Origin: Alkanindiges illinoisensis | Lineage (GTDB): Bacteria > Pseudomonadota > Gammaproteobacteria > Pseudomonadales > Moraxellaceae | DNA length: 64,000 nt | Direction: 5' to 3' | Assembly: GCF_004377485.1 (NCBI RefSeq) | Contig: NZ_SNTY01000008.1 | Coordinates: 1-64,000 of the forward strand | Part shown: positions 19,292 through 30,400 of the stretch, piece after piece | Layout of the letters: the number at the start of each line of letters is the position of its first letter | Position numbering within the stretch: position 1 is the stretch's first letter | Notes under the pieces: generated by a model | What the model saw: only the letters and a program-made list of their open reading frames with translations | The model's database searches: none | Told to the model about the DNA's origin: nothing | Translations under genes and position numbers: made by a program

Positions 19292-19816
19292 TGTAAGTTT
19301 TACCCACGTCCTTGAGATTTTGGAAGAGTGTAGCAAAAATATTTCTTTAGGTAACCCTTTTTGCGTCTGTAGTTACAATGTAATAGTCTATTTTTTAGAC
19401 AACATTGAAATAATTGCAGAATTAATGAACATTTAGGTCAAAACAACGTTTTAAATTAAAAAAAAATAACTTGAAATTAATAAGTAATTGATTTTTATTG
19501 AAAATATTAATTGGTTAAAAAATATACAAATTGTGTCAAACCCTTACAGAATCGTTGCGAAGCGATGTCAAGTTTTTAGTTATCCCCATTGTTATCCACA
19601 GGATCTGTGGAAAACTTAAATGATGAATGAATGCACAACTATGGGGAAGATTTTGTGTTTAATGGTTGACAAAGCTGCACCATTTTGTGACTGTGAAGCA
19701 AATATGAAGGATTTTTGAAGTCAAAAAAGCCAATTGTGATTTATAAAGCGTCTAACTTTTAATAAAATTTCGGGTACAATATTGGCCCAAAACCGCTTAA
19801 CCGACGTGCTAAAAAC
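19292..19816. other. AT-rich non-coding region between transglycosylase and ttcA
   Basis: This stretch of over 500 bases is strongly AT-rich at 19430-19530 and holds a DnaA-box-like cluster at 19580-19614. A TACAAT at 19775-19780 could be the ttcA -10 box. No coding frame or RNA gene is evident. Confidence 0.5.
19580..19614. promoter_or_regulatory. cluster of DnaA-box-like sites
   Basis: TTATCCACA (19592-19600) is a perfect DnaA box. TTATCCCCA (19580-19588) differs at one base, and TGTGGAAAA (19606-19614) is a one-mismatch box on the other strand. The last two form an inverted pair CCACAG-GAT-CTGTGG. AT-rich DNA lies just to the left. The usual oriC neighbour dnaA is not in the window. Confidence 0.5.
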
Positions 19817-20719
19817 ATGTTTTCACCTGTTGCTGATTCTGTAAATTCTTATCCGATTCCTGAAGTGCCAACTTCGACGGCCTATCATCGCCTGTTAAAA
19901 AAGATACGGCGTCAGGTTGGGCATGCAATCCGGGATTACAACATGCTAGAAGACGGCGACAAGGTCATGGTGTGTATTTCCGGTGGCAAGGACAGCTATA
20001 CCTTGCTGGATATTCTGCTTCAATTTCAAAAGATTGCGCCCATCAATTTTGAGGTGGTCGCGGTTAACCTTGATCAGAAACAGCCTGGATTCCCAGAAGA
20101 TGTACTGCCAAACTACTTAAGCGAACGTAATATCCCGCATTATATTCTGGAAAAAGATACGTATAGTATTGTAAAGCGACTCACGCCTGAAGGAAAAACC
20201 TTTTGTGCCGTATGTTCGCGCTTGCGCCGTGGTTCACTGTATGGTTTTGCACAGGAAATTGGCGCAACCAAGGTGGCATTAGGACATCATCGTGATGACA
20301 TTATGGCAACCTTCTTTTTAAACCTGTTTCATGGCGGTAGCCTGAAGGCTATGCCACCCAAGTTACTGTCTACTGATAAAAAGAACATTCTCATTCGCCC
20401 GCTGGCTTATGTGGCCGAAAAAGACATTATCAAATATGCACAAATGCGCGAGTTTCCGATTATCCCGTGCAATCTGTGCGGCTCACAGGAAAACCTGCAA
20501 CGCGCCATGATTAATGACATGCTGCGCGACTGGGATCGGCAGCACCCCAAGCGACTGGCCAGCATTTTCGGCGCATTACAGAATGTCTCGCCTTCGCAAC
20601 TGGCTGACCGTGAGCTGTTTGACTTTGAAAGCTTGCAGGTAGAAACCGAAGTACCAACTGCTGAGGAGTTGGACAATCTTAAGCAACGCTTGGATGTAGT
20701 TAACCTGAGCTTAAGTTAA
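19817..20719 (+). CDS. ttcA: tRNA 2-thiocytidine(32) biosynthesis protein TtcA
   Basis: TtcA thiolates C32 of certain tRNAs using ATP and an iron-sulfur cluster. The 300-aa protein has the PP-loop SGGKDS at residues 55-60, and the cluster-binding cysteines C130/C133 (CAVC) and C217/C220 (CNLC, here within [13 protein letters not shown]). The conserved LGHHRDD block lies near 155. Length and motifs fit the family. The gene is monocistronic and divergent from the transglycosylase. Confidence 0.95.
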   Translation: MFSPVADSVNSYPIPEVPTSTAYHRLLKKIRRQVGHAIRDYNMLEDGDKVMVCISGGKDSYTLLDILLQFQKIAPINFEVVAVNLDQKQPGFPEDVLPNYLSERNIPHYILEKDTYSIVKRLTPEGKTFCAVCSRLRRGSLYGFAQEIGATKVALGHHRDDIMATFFLNLFHGGSLKAMPPKLLSTDKKNILIRPLAYVAEKDIIKYAQMREFPIIPCNLCGSQENLQRAMINDMLRDWDRQHPKRLASIFGALQNVSPSQLADRELFDFESLQVETEVPTAEELDNLKQRLDVVNLSLS

Positions 20720-20781
20720 GGCTGGGTTTAATTGCTTCTAAATATGCCTAAAAACTGATGTTAAATTAAGCATGCCAAGTT

Positions 20782-20810
20782 TTGACACATTTTTTAGCGC
20801 GAAGATACAA
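20782..20810 (+). promoter_or_regulatory. candidate sigma-70 promoter upstream of the SCP2 gene
   Basis: A perfect TTGACA at 20782-20787 is followed after 17 bases by ATACAA at 20805-20810. The -10 is a poor match, so the call is tentative. Confidence 0.35.
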
Positions 20811-20943
20811 CTTTTGCCATATTCAGTTGAATAAGAGTCTGCTATAAAGCGGAACAAGCATTGCATTTTGAATGGCTTAGCTTATTTTTTTGCTGCCAAG
20901 TAATGTTAAATACTGTTTACAATGAATGAATAGAGGATCTAGC

Positions 20944-21330
20944 ATGCCTGCATTTTTAAGTAATGAATGGTTTGATACCGTAGACAAACTGACTGCTGAA
21001 GCAGGTGACCTGAATCTGCCGCCTGCACTGGCTGGACTGGCACTTAACCTGACTGTTACTGAGCCTGGTAGAGACAATGTTGATTTGTCTTTGGATGGCG
21101 GCAAGATCCAGAAAGGCTTATCTTCCAATGCAAAAACCACGCTAACCATGGATGAAGAAACCCTGCGTAAAGTGTTTCTGGAGTTCGACATGGCTGCTGC
21201 CATGCAGGCTTTCATGACTGGCAAAATCAAGGTTCAGGGCGACATGAGCCAATTGATGGCTCTACAAACTGCACGTCCGAGCCAGGAACAAAAAGATCTG
21301 TTCCAGCGCGTATTGGGCATGACTGAATAA
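20944..21330 (+). CDS. SCP2 sterol-binding-domain protein
   Basis: SCP2-domain proteins form a small hydrophobic tunnel for lipids or acyl chains. The 128-aa product, started at ATG 20944 with GAGGA seven bases upstream, shows the family pattern: a beta-rich N-terminal half (LALNLTVTEPGRDNVDLSLDGG), then TTLTMDEETLRKVFLEFD and the helix-rich MQAFMTGKIKVQGDMSQLM. It is probably cytoplasmic; there is no signal peptide. Its partner and ligand are unknown. It fits the lipid-oriented gene content nearby. A terminator follows at 21350-21372. Confidence 0.85.
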   Translation: MPAFLSNEWFDTVDKLTAEAGDLNLPPALAGLALNLTVTEPGRDNVDLSLDGGKIQKGLSSNAKTTLTMDEETLRKVFLEFDMAAAMQAFMTGKIKVQGDMSQLMALQTARPSQEQKDLFQRVLGMTE

Positions 21331-21349
21331 TTTTCAGTACAACCAGAAA

Positions 21350-21372
21350 AGCCTGCATTATGCGGGCTTTTT
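21350..21372 (+). terminator. terminator after the SCP2 gene
   Basis: AGCCTGCAT and ATGCGGGCT pair around a T (one wobble or mismatch pair), followed by TTTTT. Confidence 0.75.
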
Positions 21373-21580
21373 CTTTATCAAAAAATTATTCATGTTGTAT
21401 AACAGAAGGAAAAGTTAGATTTAGAGATCATTTGAATATATTAATATTATAATGAGCGTATTACATAGTGGCTTTAAAACAGATTTTAAAATGTAGGGGA
21501 AGTTAAGGCAGCACAGGGAGTAGGAAGCTGGCTGCCAGAAAGGTGCTTATATAAGCTGAGTACCGCAAACGCTTTTAAAT

Positions 21581-21718
21581 TCAGGCAAACAAATACTGCA
21601 TAAAAAAGGCAGCCAGAATCATGCCAATAATAAAAAACAGGCAAGCAGTTTTATCAAGGGCAAGACGATCAATGGATTGAACCAGTTGTTGCTGAGCGGA
21701 TTCACGTATAATTTTCAT
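21581..21718 (-). CDS. small 45-aa single-span membrane protein
   Basis: This short frame begins MKIIRESAQQQLVQSIDRLA and ends with one long hydrophobic segment (about residues 26-45, containing FFIIGMILAAFFMQYLF). A charged amphipathic N-terminus followed by a C-terminal membrane span is a common layout for small membrane proteins. It lies 42 bases after the 320-aa gene on the same strand, so the two may share a transcript. The ribosome binding site is weak. I do not recognise it; conservation would decide whether it is real. Confidence 0.5.
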   Translation of the reverse strand: MKIIRESAQQQLVQSIDRLALDKTACLFFIIGMILAAFFMQYLFA

Positions 21719-21760
21719 TACCAGCACTCATGTACTATTTAACAAATATTCAAATAAGAA

Positions 21761-22723
21761 TTATCCGTTATTATTAGTAGCATAAATGGTAGCCTGAATC
21801 CATATGTTTCCACGAATATAATCACCAACCTGAAAACTGGTTGGCATTTTAGCGTGATTTAAATACGCGAGACGTATTATTACCGGTTTACTCTCCTGTT
21901 CACGGATTATGACTACATCAATTAAATCGACTGTTTTGTCCATAAAATCAGTTTGTGATAATCCTACAATTTCTCCCTGAAACCATGCTTCATCTTCCTG
22001 ACCTAAATGATCACCATATAAATAAGCAACCATCTTGGATAAATCCAGCGTTACGGGAGCTTCATCGTCTGCCGATGCAGGCTGCCAGGCTGCAATTTGA
22101 GCCTGCAAGTCTTCTGGCGCTATTCCATTGCTTTTAGCAAGGATATCATTAAGGGCACGATGATGCTTAATGGCAGCCGGATCATCCACGAGTAGCGTTT
22201 CACCCGTTTTGACCTTTTCAAGGTTATAAGCAAAACCACCCAGATTGATCTGATAGATCTGATTATGTTGATACTGGTGCTGATTGACGCTAAACAGGTT
22301 ATCAAACGCGTAAATGGTGGCGCCATCGCTGGTGGTAATATTTAATACCGCCTGCATAATATTAGGGCAGCACATAATACGGCTGATTTTCCCTTGAACG
22401 CTATAAGGGCTATTTATAATGGGAAAGGCAGACATTAAACGTACAGGTTGCTGCGCTTTATCAATTTCGATTAACTGGGTAATTTGTAGGGGCTGTTCCG
22501 GGCCATTAATCAGCCAGGTTTCCTGCGGCATGTTTTGATTACCACGATTTAAGCCATAAGGCATATGCGCATTATTTAAGGCCAATTGCAGCCATTTTGG
22601 CACATCCTGATCCGGCTGGGTGGTTAAGAGTTGCCAGTGATCAGCATGACCGCCCATACAGTCTTGCTCAATACTAATTAATTCAGGGGCTTGGTGCGTT
22701 TGAGTCATGGTCTGTTCAGTCAT
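21761..22723 (-). CDS. unrecognised 320-aa protein
   Basis: I do not recognise the family. The protein appears soluble and cytoplasmic, with no signal peptide or membrane helix, and is rich in Gln, Asn and His. Two beta-rich parts can be seen: residues about 100-170 (VQGKISRIMCCPNI, DGATIYAFDNLF, INLGGFAYNLE) and the C-terminal WFQGEIVGLSQTDFMDKTV, VVIIREQESKPVIIRLAYL and FQVGDYIRGNIWIQAT. The last looks like an OB-fold-type barrel, but this is only an impression. Codon use is like the neighbouring core genes. The start has no clear purine-rich site; ATG at 22708 is an alternative. Confidence 0.75.
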   Translation of the reverse strand: MTEQTMTQTHQAPELISIEQDCMGGHADHWQLLTTQPDQDVPKWLQLALNNAHMPYGLNRGNQNMPQETWLINGPEQPLQITQLIEIDKAQQPVRLMSAFPIINSPYSVQGKISRIMCCPNIMQAVLNITTSDGATIYAFDNLFSVNQHQYQHNQIYQINLGGFAYNLEKVKTGETLLVDDPAAIKHHRALNDILAKSNGIAPEDLQAQIAAWQPASADDEAPVTLDLSKMVAYLYGDHLGQEDEAWFQGEIVGLSQTDFMDKTVDLIDVVIIREQESKPVIIRLAYLNHAKMPTSFQVGDYIRGNIWIQATIYATNNNG

Positions 22724-23135
22724 ATGGAGGCTTGCTGTTGAATTGGTCTAATTTAAAGTCTATTAATAATAATTGGGAAAGCAGGGTATTTTTCAAGCCT
22801 GTTCATGTAAAACCCGCTGAAAATCTTAATAAAATTTCTAAAAATTGAATCATTTGCATTATCACCCTGCATATAACGATGATCTTACGATCAACCATCA
22901 ATACAAACACAACAAATTAAAATAAATCATGGCTGGTAGTTAAAACAAAAGCTGTTTTTAATCAGTACGGTAATCCCTGAACAATAATGGCGATTATTGC
23001 AACAGGATTTGGGCAACTTGACTTGGTATTGGCATGTTCGGCCTGACAAGTATGCTTAAATCAGTTGAGGTGCGATTCCACTTAATCCTGATTTCGATAA
23101 CTCGATTTCAATAACCCGATTTTAATAAATTATTG
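22724..23135. other. non-coding region upstream of the lipid-kinase-like gene
   Basis: About 410 bases without a convincing gene. Near 23090-23130 there is a threefold imperfect repeat of the form CGATTT-C/T-AATAA. No terminator, RNA gene or clear promoter pair is visible. Confidence 0.4.
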
Positions 23136-24161
23136 ATGTCCAGCGTATTTATGTCTTCTTCACCAATACAATCAACAGAATTGTCTGAGCCAATTGCGCC
23201 AGTCTCGTCTTATTCTCCAGAAGATCAGCCAGCTTATGCCAGCGGACGCCTGATTTCCATGGTAATGAATACTGGCTCGGGCCATCACGCTTATGGCCAT
23301 GAGCAACTGGCTCGTCAATTAACAGCTTATTTTAGCGAGCAGGGCTTTGAGGTGGATTTATACCTGCTGACAGAAGCCCGGCAATTAAGTGAAGTGGTGC
23401 GTCAGGCGCGTGCCAAGCATGAACGGGAAGGCGGAGTTATTGTGGCAGCAGGTGGTGATGGCACTTTAAATACTGTTGCGCAGGAACTCAAACACTCCAG
23501 TATCCGTATGGGAATTATTCCACTGGGTACATTTAATTACGTGGCACGGGCATTGGATATTCCGCTAGATCCATTTGCTGCGGCGCAAGTGATTGTTGAA
23601 GGGATAGCACGACCTGTTCATCTGGGCATTGTGAATGACTATATTTATTTAAATAATGCCAGTATTGGCCTATACCCAAAAATTATTGAGCAGCGTGAAC
23701 TTTACAATGCCCGCTTTGGACGCTTTCGGGTGGTGGCAATGGTGTCGGGTTTTGTGGTGCTCATGCGCGAACAGCAAAAGCTAAAACTTAAGATGACCAT
23801 TGATGGCGAACAAACTCCAATTGAAACGCCACTGGTCTTTTTTGGTAATAACCAGTTGCAGCTACAGGATCTGAAATTAACACTGGCCGAATGTGTGGCA
23901 CAGGGCAAACTGGCTGCGGTTGCCATTACGGCATTAACCCGCTGGCAAATGATCAAGCTGATTCATCGCCTACAGGTTGGCCTGTTTGAGCAAGCACCGG
24001 AAGTGACCAGTTTTTGTGCTGACCAAATCAAAATTGAGTCACGGGTTAAGCGTATGAAAGTGGCTATTGATGGAGAAATCGTGCAGATTTCAACTCCCCT
24101 GATTTTTAAGGTGGCACACAATGCATTGCAAGTGATGGTGCCGCAAGGGGTTACCAAATGA
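23136..24161 (+). CDS. diacylglycerol-kinase-catalytic-domain protein
   Basis: Proteins with this domain phosphorylate diacylglycerol or related lipids, or NAD-like substrates. The 341-aa product shows the glycine-rich nucleotide loop AAGGDGTLNTVAQEL near residue 110, preceded by the NTGSG element (SMVMNTGSGHHAYG), and IPLGTFNYVARAL, all typical of the DAGK fold. A Ser/Pro-rich N-terminal stretch of about 40 residues precedes the domain. The start could be ATG 23136 or ATG 23151; no ribosome binding site decides. Its stop overlaps the next gene's ATG (ATGA), so the two are coupled, suggesting a joint role in lipid phosphate metabolism. Confidence 0.88.
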   Translation: MSSVFMSSSPIQSTELSEPIAPVSSYSPEDQPAYASGRLISMVMNTGSGHHAYGHEQLARQLTAYFSEQGFEVDLYLLTEARQLSEVVRQARAKHEREGGVIVAAGGDGTLNTVAQELKHSSIRMGIIPLGTFNYVARALDIPLDPFAAAQVIVEGIARPVHLGIVNDYIYLNNASIGLYPKIIEQRELYNARFGRFRVVAMVSGFVVLMREQQKLKLKMTIDGEQTPIETPLVFFGNNQLQLQDLKLTLAECVAQGKLAAVAITALTRWQMIKLIHRLQVGLFEQAPEVTSFCADQIKIESRVKRMKVAIDGEIVQISTPLIFKVAHNALQVMVPQGVTK

Positions 24162-24946
24162 TTTTGCATCTGTCTGACCCGCATTTTGGTACGGAACAAG
24201 CCCGTCCAGTCCGGGCACTGAAACAACTGTGTGATGAGTTAAAACCTGAACTGGTGGTGGTAAGTGGCGACTTAACCCAGCGGGCACGTCATGGCCAGTT
24301 TATTGATGCCAAGCGCTTTCTGGAAAGCTTGGGTTGTCCCTATCTGGTGATTCCGGGCAATCATGATATTCCGTTGTTCCATTTGCCCAGACGAATCTGG
24401 CGTCCGTTTCATCGCTTCCAGCAGTGTTTTGGCAGTCTGGAGCCGCAAATTGAAACCGAGCATTTTTTTGTGGTGGGGGTTAATACCATCAAGTCACACC
24501 ATCATACCAAGGGCAGTATCTCGCTTCGGCAAATTGAGCATGTGGCCGAGCAGTTACAGGCGGCTCCAGCGCACAAGCATAAAATCGTGGCTACGCATCA
24601 GCCATTTATAGTAAGTCCGGATGATGATGAAGCGGCCAAGGATATTCCCCGCTTGATGCTGCCAGCCTTAAAGCGCTGGTCGGCCTGTGGCCTGCATGCG
24701 CTTTTGCATGGACATTTGCATCATTCTGCGGTGTATGACCTTAACCAGTATTTTCTGCTGGGCCGGTCAAATCCGGTATTGGACATTCATGCCGGTACGG
24801 CACTTTCCCAGCGCGTGCGGCATAGCATACCCAATTCAGTGAACATCATCTGTGCTGATTTGACGGTGCGGCGCTATGACTATGATGAAACACAGGTACG
24901 CTTTATTGAGAAGAAAATCTTATGGCAGCCGAAAACTGCTGACTAA
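24158..24946 (+). CDS. calcineurin-like metallophosphoesterase
   Basis: The 262-aa protein has the full metallophosphoesterase set: LSDPHFG at the N-terminus, VVSGDLTQRA, IPGNHDIP, and LLHGHLHHSA near residue 183. These ligands bind a two-metal site. The LxDxHFG start and HGHLH ending resemble cyclic-nucleotide or UDP-diacylglucosamine type phosphodiesterases, but the substrate cannot be told. It starts inside the stop codon of the lipid-kinase-like gene (ATGA overlap), so the pair is translated together. No signal peptide. Confidence 0.88.
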   Translation: MILHLSDPHFGTEQARPVRALKQLCDELKPELVVVSGDLTQRARHGQFIDAKRFLESLGCPYLVIPGNHDIPLFHLPRRIWRPFHRFQQCFGSLEPQIETEHFFVVGVNTIKSHHHTKGSISLRQIEHVAEQLQAAPAHKHKIVATHQPFIVSPDDDEAAKDIPRLMLPALKRWSACGLHALLHGHLHHSAVYDLNQYFLLGRSNPVLDIHAGTALSQRVRHSIPNSVNIICADLTVRRYDYDETQVRFIEKKILWQPKTAD

Positions 24947-24991
24947 AAGGATAAAAAACATACAAATATACAAAATTTTTTCATGTTTGCC

Positions 24992-25018
24992 CTTGAAGCG
25001 CATTTTTATATCCCTATT
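24992..25018 (+). promoter_or_regulatory. sigma-32 heat-shock promoter of groES-groEL
   Basis: CTTGAA at 24992-24997 and CCCTATT at 25012-25018 are separated by 14 bases, close to the sigma-32 consensus (CTTGAA, 11-16 bases, CCCCAT). It lies about 90 bases before groES. No CIRCE inverted repeat is seen. Confidence 0.75.
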
Positions 25019-25109
25019 GATGCATCAACCGATTTAATTTCAGCAGTTCACTGCTGATTTCGTCCAATGTTTTGGCACAAAAAAGTGTTTATCAAGGAGA
25101 ATCTGCATC

Positions 25110-25403
25110 ATGAGTATCAATATTCGTCCATTACACGACCGTGTGGTGATTCGCCGCGTCGAGGAAGAAACCAAAACCGCTGGTGGCATTTTGCTGCCAG
25201 GTTCTGCTGCTGAAAAACCATCTCAGGGTGAAGTGCTGGCAGTAGGTAATGGACAAATTACTGATAATGGTGTGCGCGCCCTCGATATTAAAGTGGGTGA
25301 CAAAGTACTGTTTGGTCAATACGCTGGCTCAACCGTCAAAGTAAACGGCGAAGAGCTGTTGATCATGAAAGAATCTGACATTTTTGCAGTAATTGAAGGC
25401 TAA
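25110..25403 (+). CDS. groES: co-chaperonin GroES
   Basis: GroES caps the GroEL folding chamber as a heptamer. The 97-aa protein has the standard sequence: [21 protein letters not shown] with the mobile loop near residues 17-32 ([17 protein letters not shown]), then GKVLAVGNG-type ([11 protein letters not shown]) and the C-terminal [23 protein letters not shown] lies ahead of the ATG. It is followed by groEL after 69 bases and driven by the sigma-32 promoter at 24992-25018. Confidence 0.98.
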   Translation: MSINIRPLHDRVVIRRVEEETKTAGGILLPGSAAEKPSQGEVLAVGNGQITDNGVRALDIKVGDKVLFGQYAGSTVKVNGEELLIMKESDIFAVIEG

Positions 25404-25463
25404 TGAGTAGCTTGTAAAGCTTGTTCATTGATTCGTTTTATCTGCTTGAAAACATATAATTAG

Positions 25464-27107
<1,644 letters not shown>

Positions 27108-27417
27108 CTGGTAATACACAGTTAGCTGTTTAAACCACTGGTTTAGCCAGTGTTCGAAACCTTGCTTTAGCAATAAAGCAAGGTTTTTTTATATTGTGGA
27201 TACCTGTTAAAAAAAAAGCCTGCTTATAAACTAGAGAACTGGCAGGTAACTGGGATTAAGCGTATCAATTTACAGGGTTAATTGTGCAACAAGTGTAGAA
27301 ACTTTATTTACTGGTCATATTATTTCGAAATGCTGTTTGATCTTTTGTGGTCTAAGTGCGTATCTTGCTGGGCAGCACTATGCCAGTACCAGTTTCTTTG
27401 TAGGAATAACAGACTTG
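27108..27417. other. non-coding region between groEL and the RND pump gene
   Basis: It holds the groEL terminator (27158-27190) and probably the pump promoter. There is no trace of a membrane fusion protein gene, which usually precedes an RND pump. Confidence 0.5.
27158..27190 (+). terminator. terminator after groEL
   Basis: Arms AACCTTGCTTT (27158-27168) and AAAGCAAGGTT (27175-27185) with a T-run to 27190. Confidence 0.88.
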
Positions 27418-30400
27418 ATGTCCCGTTTTTTTATTGATCGGCCAATTTTTGCCTGGGTATTGGCAATTGTCGTCATGGCGCTGGGTGCGTTGTCTATTTT
27501 TACGCTTCCGGTAGAACGCTATCCTGATATTGCACCACCAACGGTCAGGATTTCAGCCAATTACAGTGGTGCATCCGCCAAAACCGTGGAAGACAGTGTC
27601 ACGCAAGTGCTGGAACAGCAAATTCGTGGCATTGATAACCTGCTGTATTTTTCATCAACCAGCAGTGCGTCAGGGCAAGTGCGCATTAGCTTAACTTTTG
27701 CACAGGGTACAGATCCGGATACCGCACAGGTTCAGGTGCAAAACAGTATTAGCAGCAGCCTGAATCGTTTGCCGCAAGTGGTACAGCAGCAAGGTGTGAC
27801 GGTGTCCAAGTCACAGGGTGACAGCCTGATGGTAATTGGCATTTATGACACCAGCCGCAAAATGAGCACGGTTGAGATTTCTGATTACCTGATTAATCAC
27901 GTAGAGCCAGTGCTGAGCCGGATTAATGGGGTAGGCGAAACCAATGTATTTGGTTCGCAATATGCGATGCGCATCTGGCTTGATCCGCAAAAGCTCAACA
28001 GCTACAGCTTGATGCCATCGGACATCCGCAACGCCATTGAAGCACAAAACACCCAGGTTACCGCTGGTGAAATTGGTGCGCAGCCTGCACCACCTGACCA
28101 ATATTTAAATGTGAATGTTACGGCGTTATCACGTCTGCAAACCCCGGAGCAGTTTGGCAATATTGTGCTCAAGGCCCAGCCGGGCGGTGCCGTGGTGTAT
28201 TTAAAGGATGTGGCAAGGGTAGAACTGGGTTCAGAAAATTATTCAGTATCTACAGGATTAAATGGTTTTCCATCTTCCGGTATGTCAATTGATCTGGCGA
28301 CTGGAGCCAATGCACTGGACGTGGCCGACACCATTCGCAGTGAAATGCAGCAACTGGAAAAACAGCTACCGGCCGGGCTAAAAATTGCCTATCCACGTGA
28401 CAGCACACCGTTTGTAACGGCCTCTATCAAAGGCGTGGTTAAAACGCTCATTGAAGCCATCATTCTGGTGGTGATTGTCATGTTTGTATTTTTGCAAAAC
28501 TGGCGCGCCACCATTATTCCGGCCATTGCGGTTCCCGTAGTACTGCTGGGAACATTCGGTATTCTGGCTGTGCTGGGACTCAGCATTAACACGCTAACCC
28601 TGTTTGCCATGGTATTGGCCATTGGTTTACTGGTAGATGATGCCATTGTGGTGGTGGAAAACGTCGAGCGGGTGATGCATGAACAGCAACTGGATGCACG
28701 CCAAGCCACGATTGAATCAATGCAGGAAATTACAGGCGCGCTAATTGGCATTACGCTGGTGCTATCGGCAGTCTTTTTGCCGATGGCATTTTTTGGCGGC
28801 TCGATTGGCGTTATTTACCAGCAATTTTCCATTACGATTGTGTCGGCCATGATATTGTCGGTATTGGTTGCACTCACCTTAACACCTGCCTTGTGCGCGA
28901 CTTTGCTTAAACCCTCTCATCAAAAAGATCCGCATCAAGGTGGTTTTTTTGGCTGGTTTAACCGGAGTTTTGAGCGTTTGCAGCACGGCTATAAAAATGC
29001 AGTGGCACGCATGGTCGGCTGGCCAAAGCTATTTATGGCGGGATTTATTGTCATTTCTGCACTGGTAGCAGTGGCATATACCAGTTTGCCCACCAGCTTT
29101 TTGCCGGATGAAGATCAGGGATCACTGAATGTGCAATTTACCCTAAAGGAAGGCGCACCTTTACGTGAGACTGAACAAATTGGCAAACAGGTATCAGACT
29201 ATTTTCTAACCAAAGAAAAAAATAACCTGAATACCGTGATGATTGTGCTGGGACGTAATTTTTCAGGCAATGGGCAAAATGTTGGGCAGGCTTATGTGTC
29301 ACTAAAGCACTGGGACGAGCGCAGCGGCAAAGACAACACGGCTGCAGCCATTATTGAACGCGCCAATAAATACTTTAAAAAAGTACCAGATGTTAAAGTG
29401 AATGTGAATGCGCCGTCTGTTGTCCGTGGACTTGGCCAGTCGAACGGGTTTGAATTCTGGTTACAGGATATCAATAATGCCGGGCGTGATGCATTAATTG
29501 CGGCACAGGAACGCATTCTTAACAAGGCCAATGACAATCCTAACCTGCGTAATGTGCGTATGAGCGGGCTTGAAGATAAAACCCAGCTGCATCTGAATAT
29601 TGACCAGAGCAAGGCTGCTATTATGGGCTTAAGTCAGTCTGATATTAATTCTACACTGAGCGCGGCATGGGGCGGCGTATATGTGAATGACTTTATTGAC
29701 CGTGGGCGCATCAAGCGGGTATACATTCAGGGTGACATGGGTTCACGCTCCAAGCCAGAAGACTTGGCCCAGTGGTACGTGCGCGGCGCCGATGGCACTA
29801 TGGCATCATTTGCTAGCTTTACCACCACAGACTGGATTCGCAATCCGCAACTGCTACAGCGTTTTAATGGCATTTCATCCATGCAAATTAATGGTAACGT
29901 GGCTGAGGGCTATAGCTCAGGTGAAGCCATGATCACCATGCAGCAATTGGTCAATGCCGAAAAAGGCTTTGGACTGGCGTGGAGTGGCCTGTCCTATCAG
30001 GAACAGCAAACCACCCAGCAGGGCATCTGGCTGTATATTGGCTCCATTGCATTTATTTTTCTGTGTCTGGCTGCACTCTATGAAAGCTGGACCATCCCTA
30101 CGGCTGTCATGCTGGTTATTCCATTAGGTGTACTGGGGGCCGTGCTGTTTACCAAACTTGCTGGTTTTAGTAATGATATTTACTTTCAGGTGGCAATTCT
30201 GGCGACTATTGGTTTATCCACCAAAAATGCCATTTTGATTGTAGAGTTTGCCGCCGCTGCACAGGATAAAGGCAGCAGTATTCTAGAGGCTGCACTGGAA
30301 GGCGCACGCCTGCGACTACGACCTATTATCATGACTTCACTGGCTTTCGTAGCAGGCGTAATTCCTTTGGTATTTTCCGCTGGCGCAGGAGCAGTTAGCC

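Noticed and set aside
19430-19620. chromosomal replication origin
   Set aside because: A DnaA-box cluster and AT-rich DNA are present, but dnaA, rpmH and gyrB are absent, and three boxes are too few; it is reported only as a candidate DnaA site.
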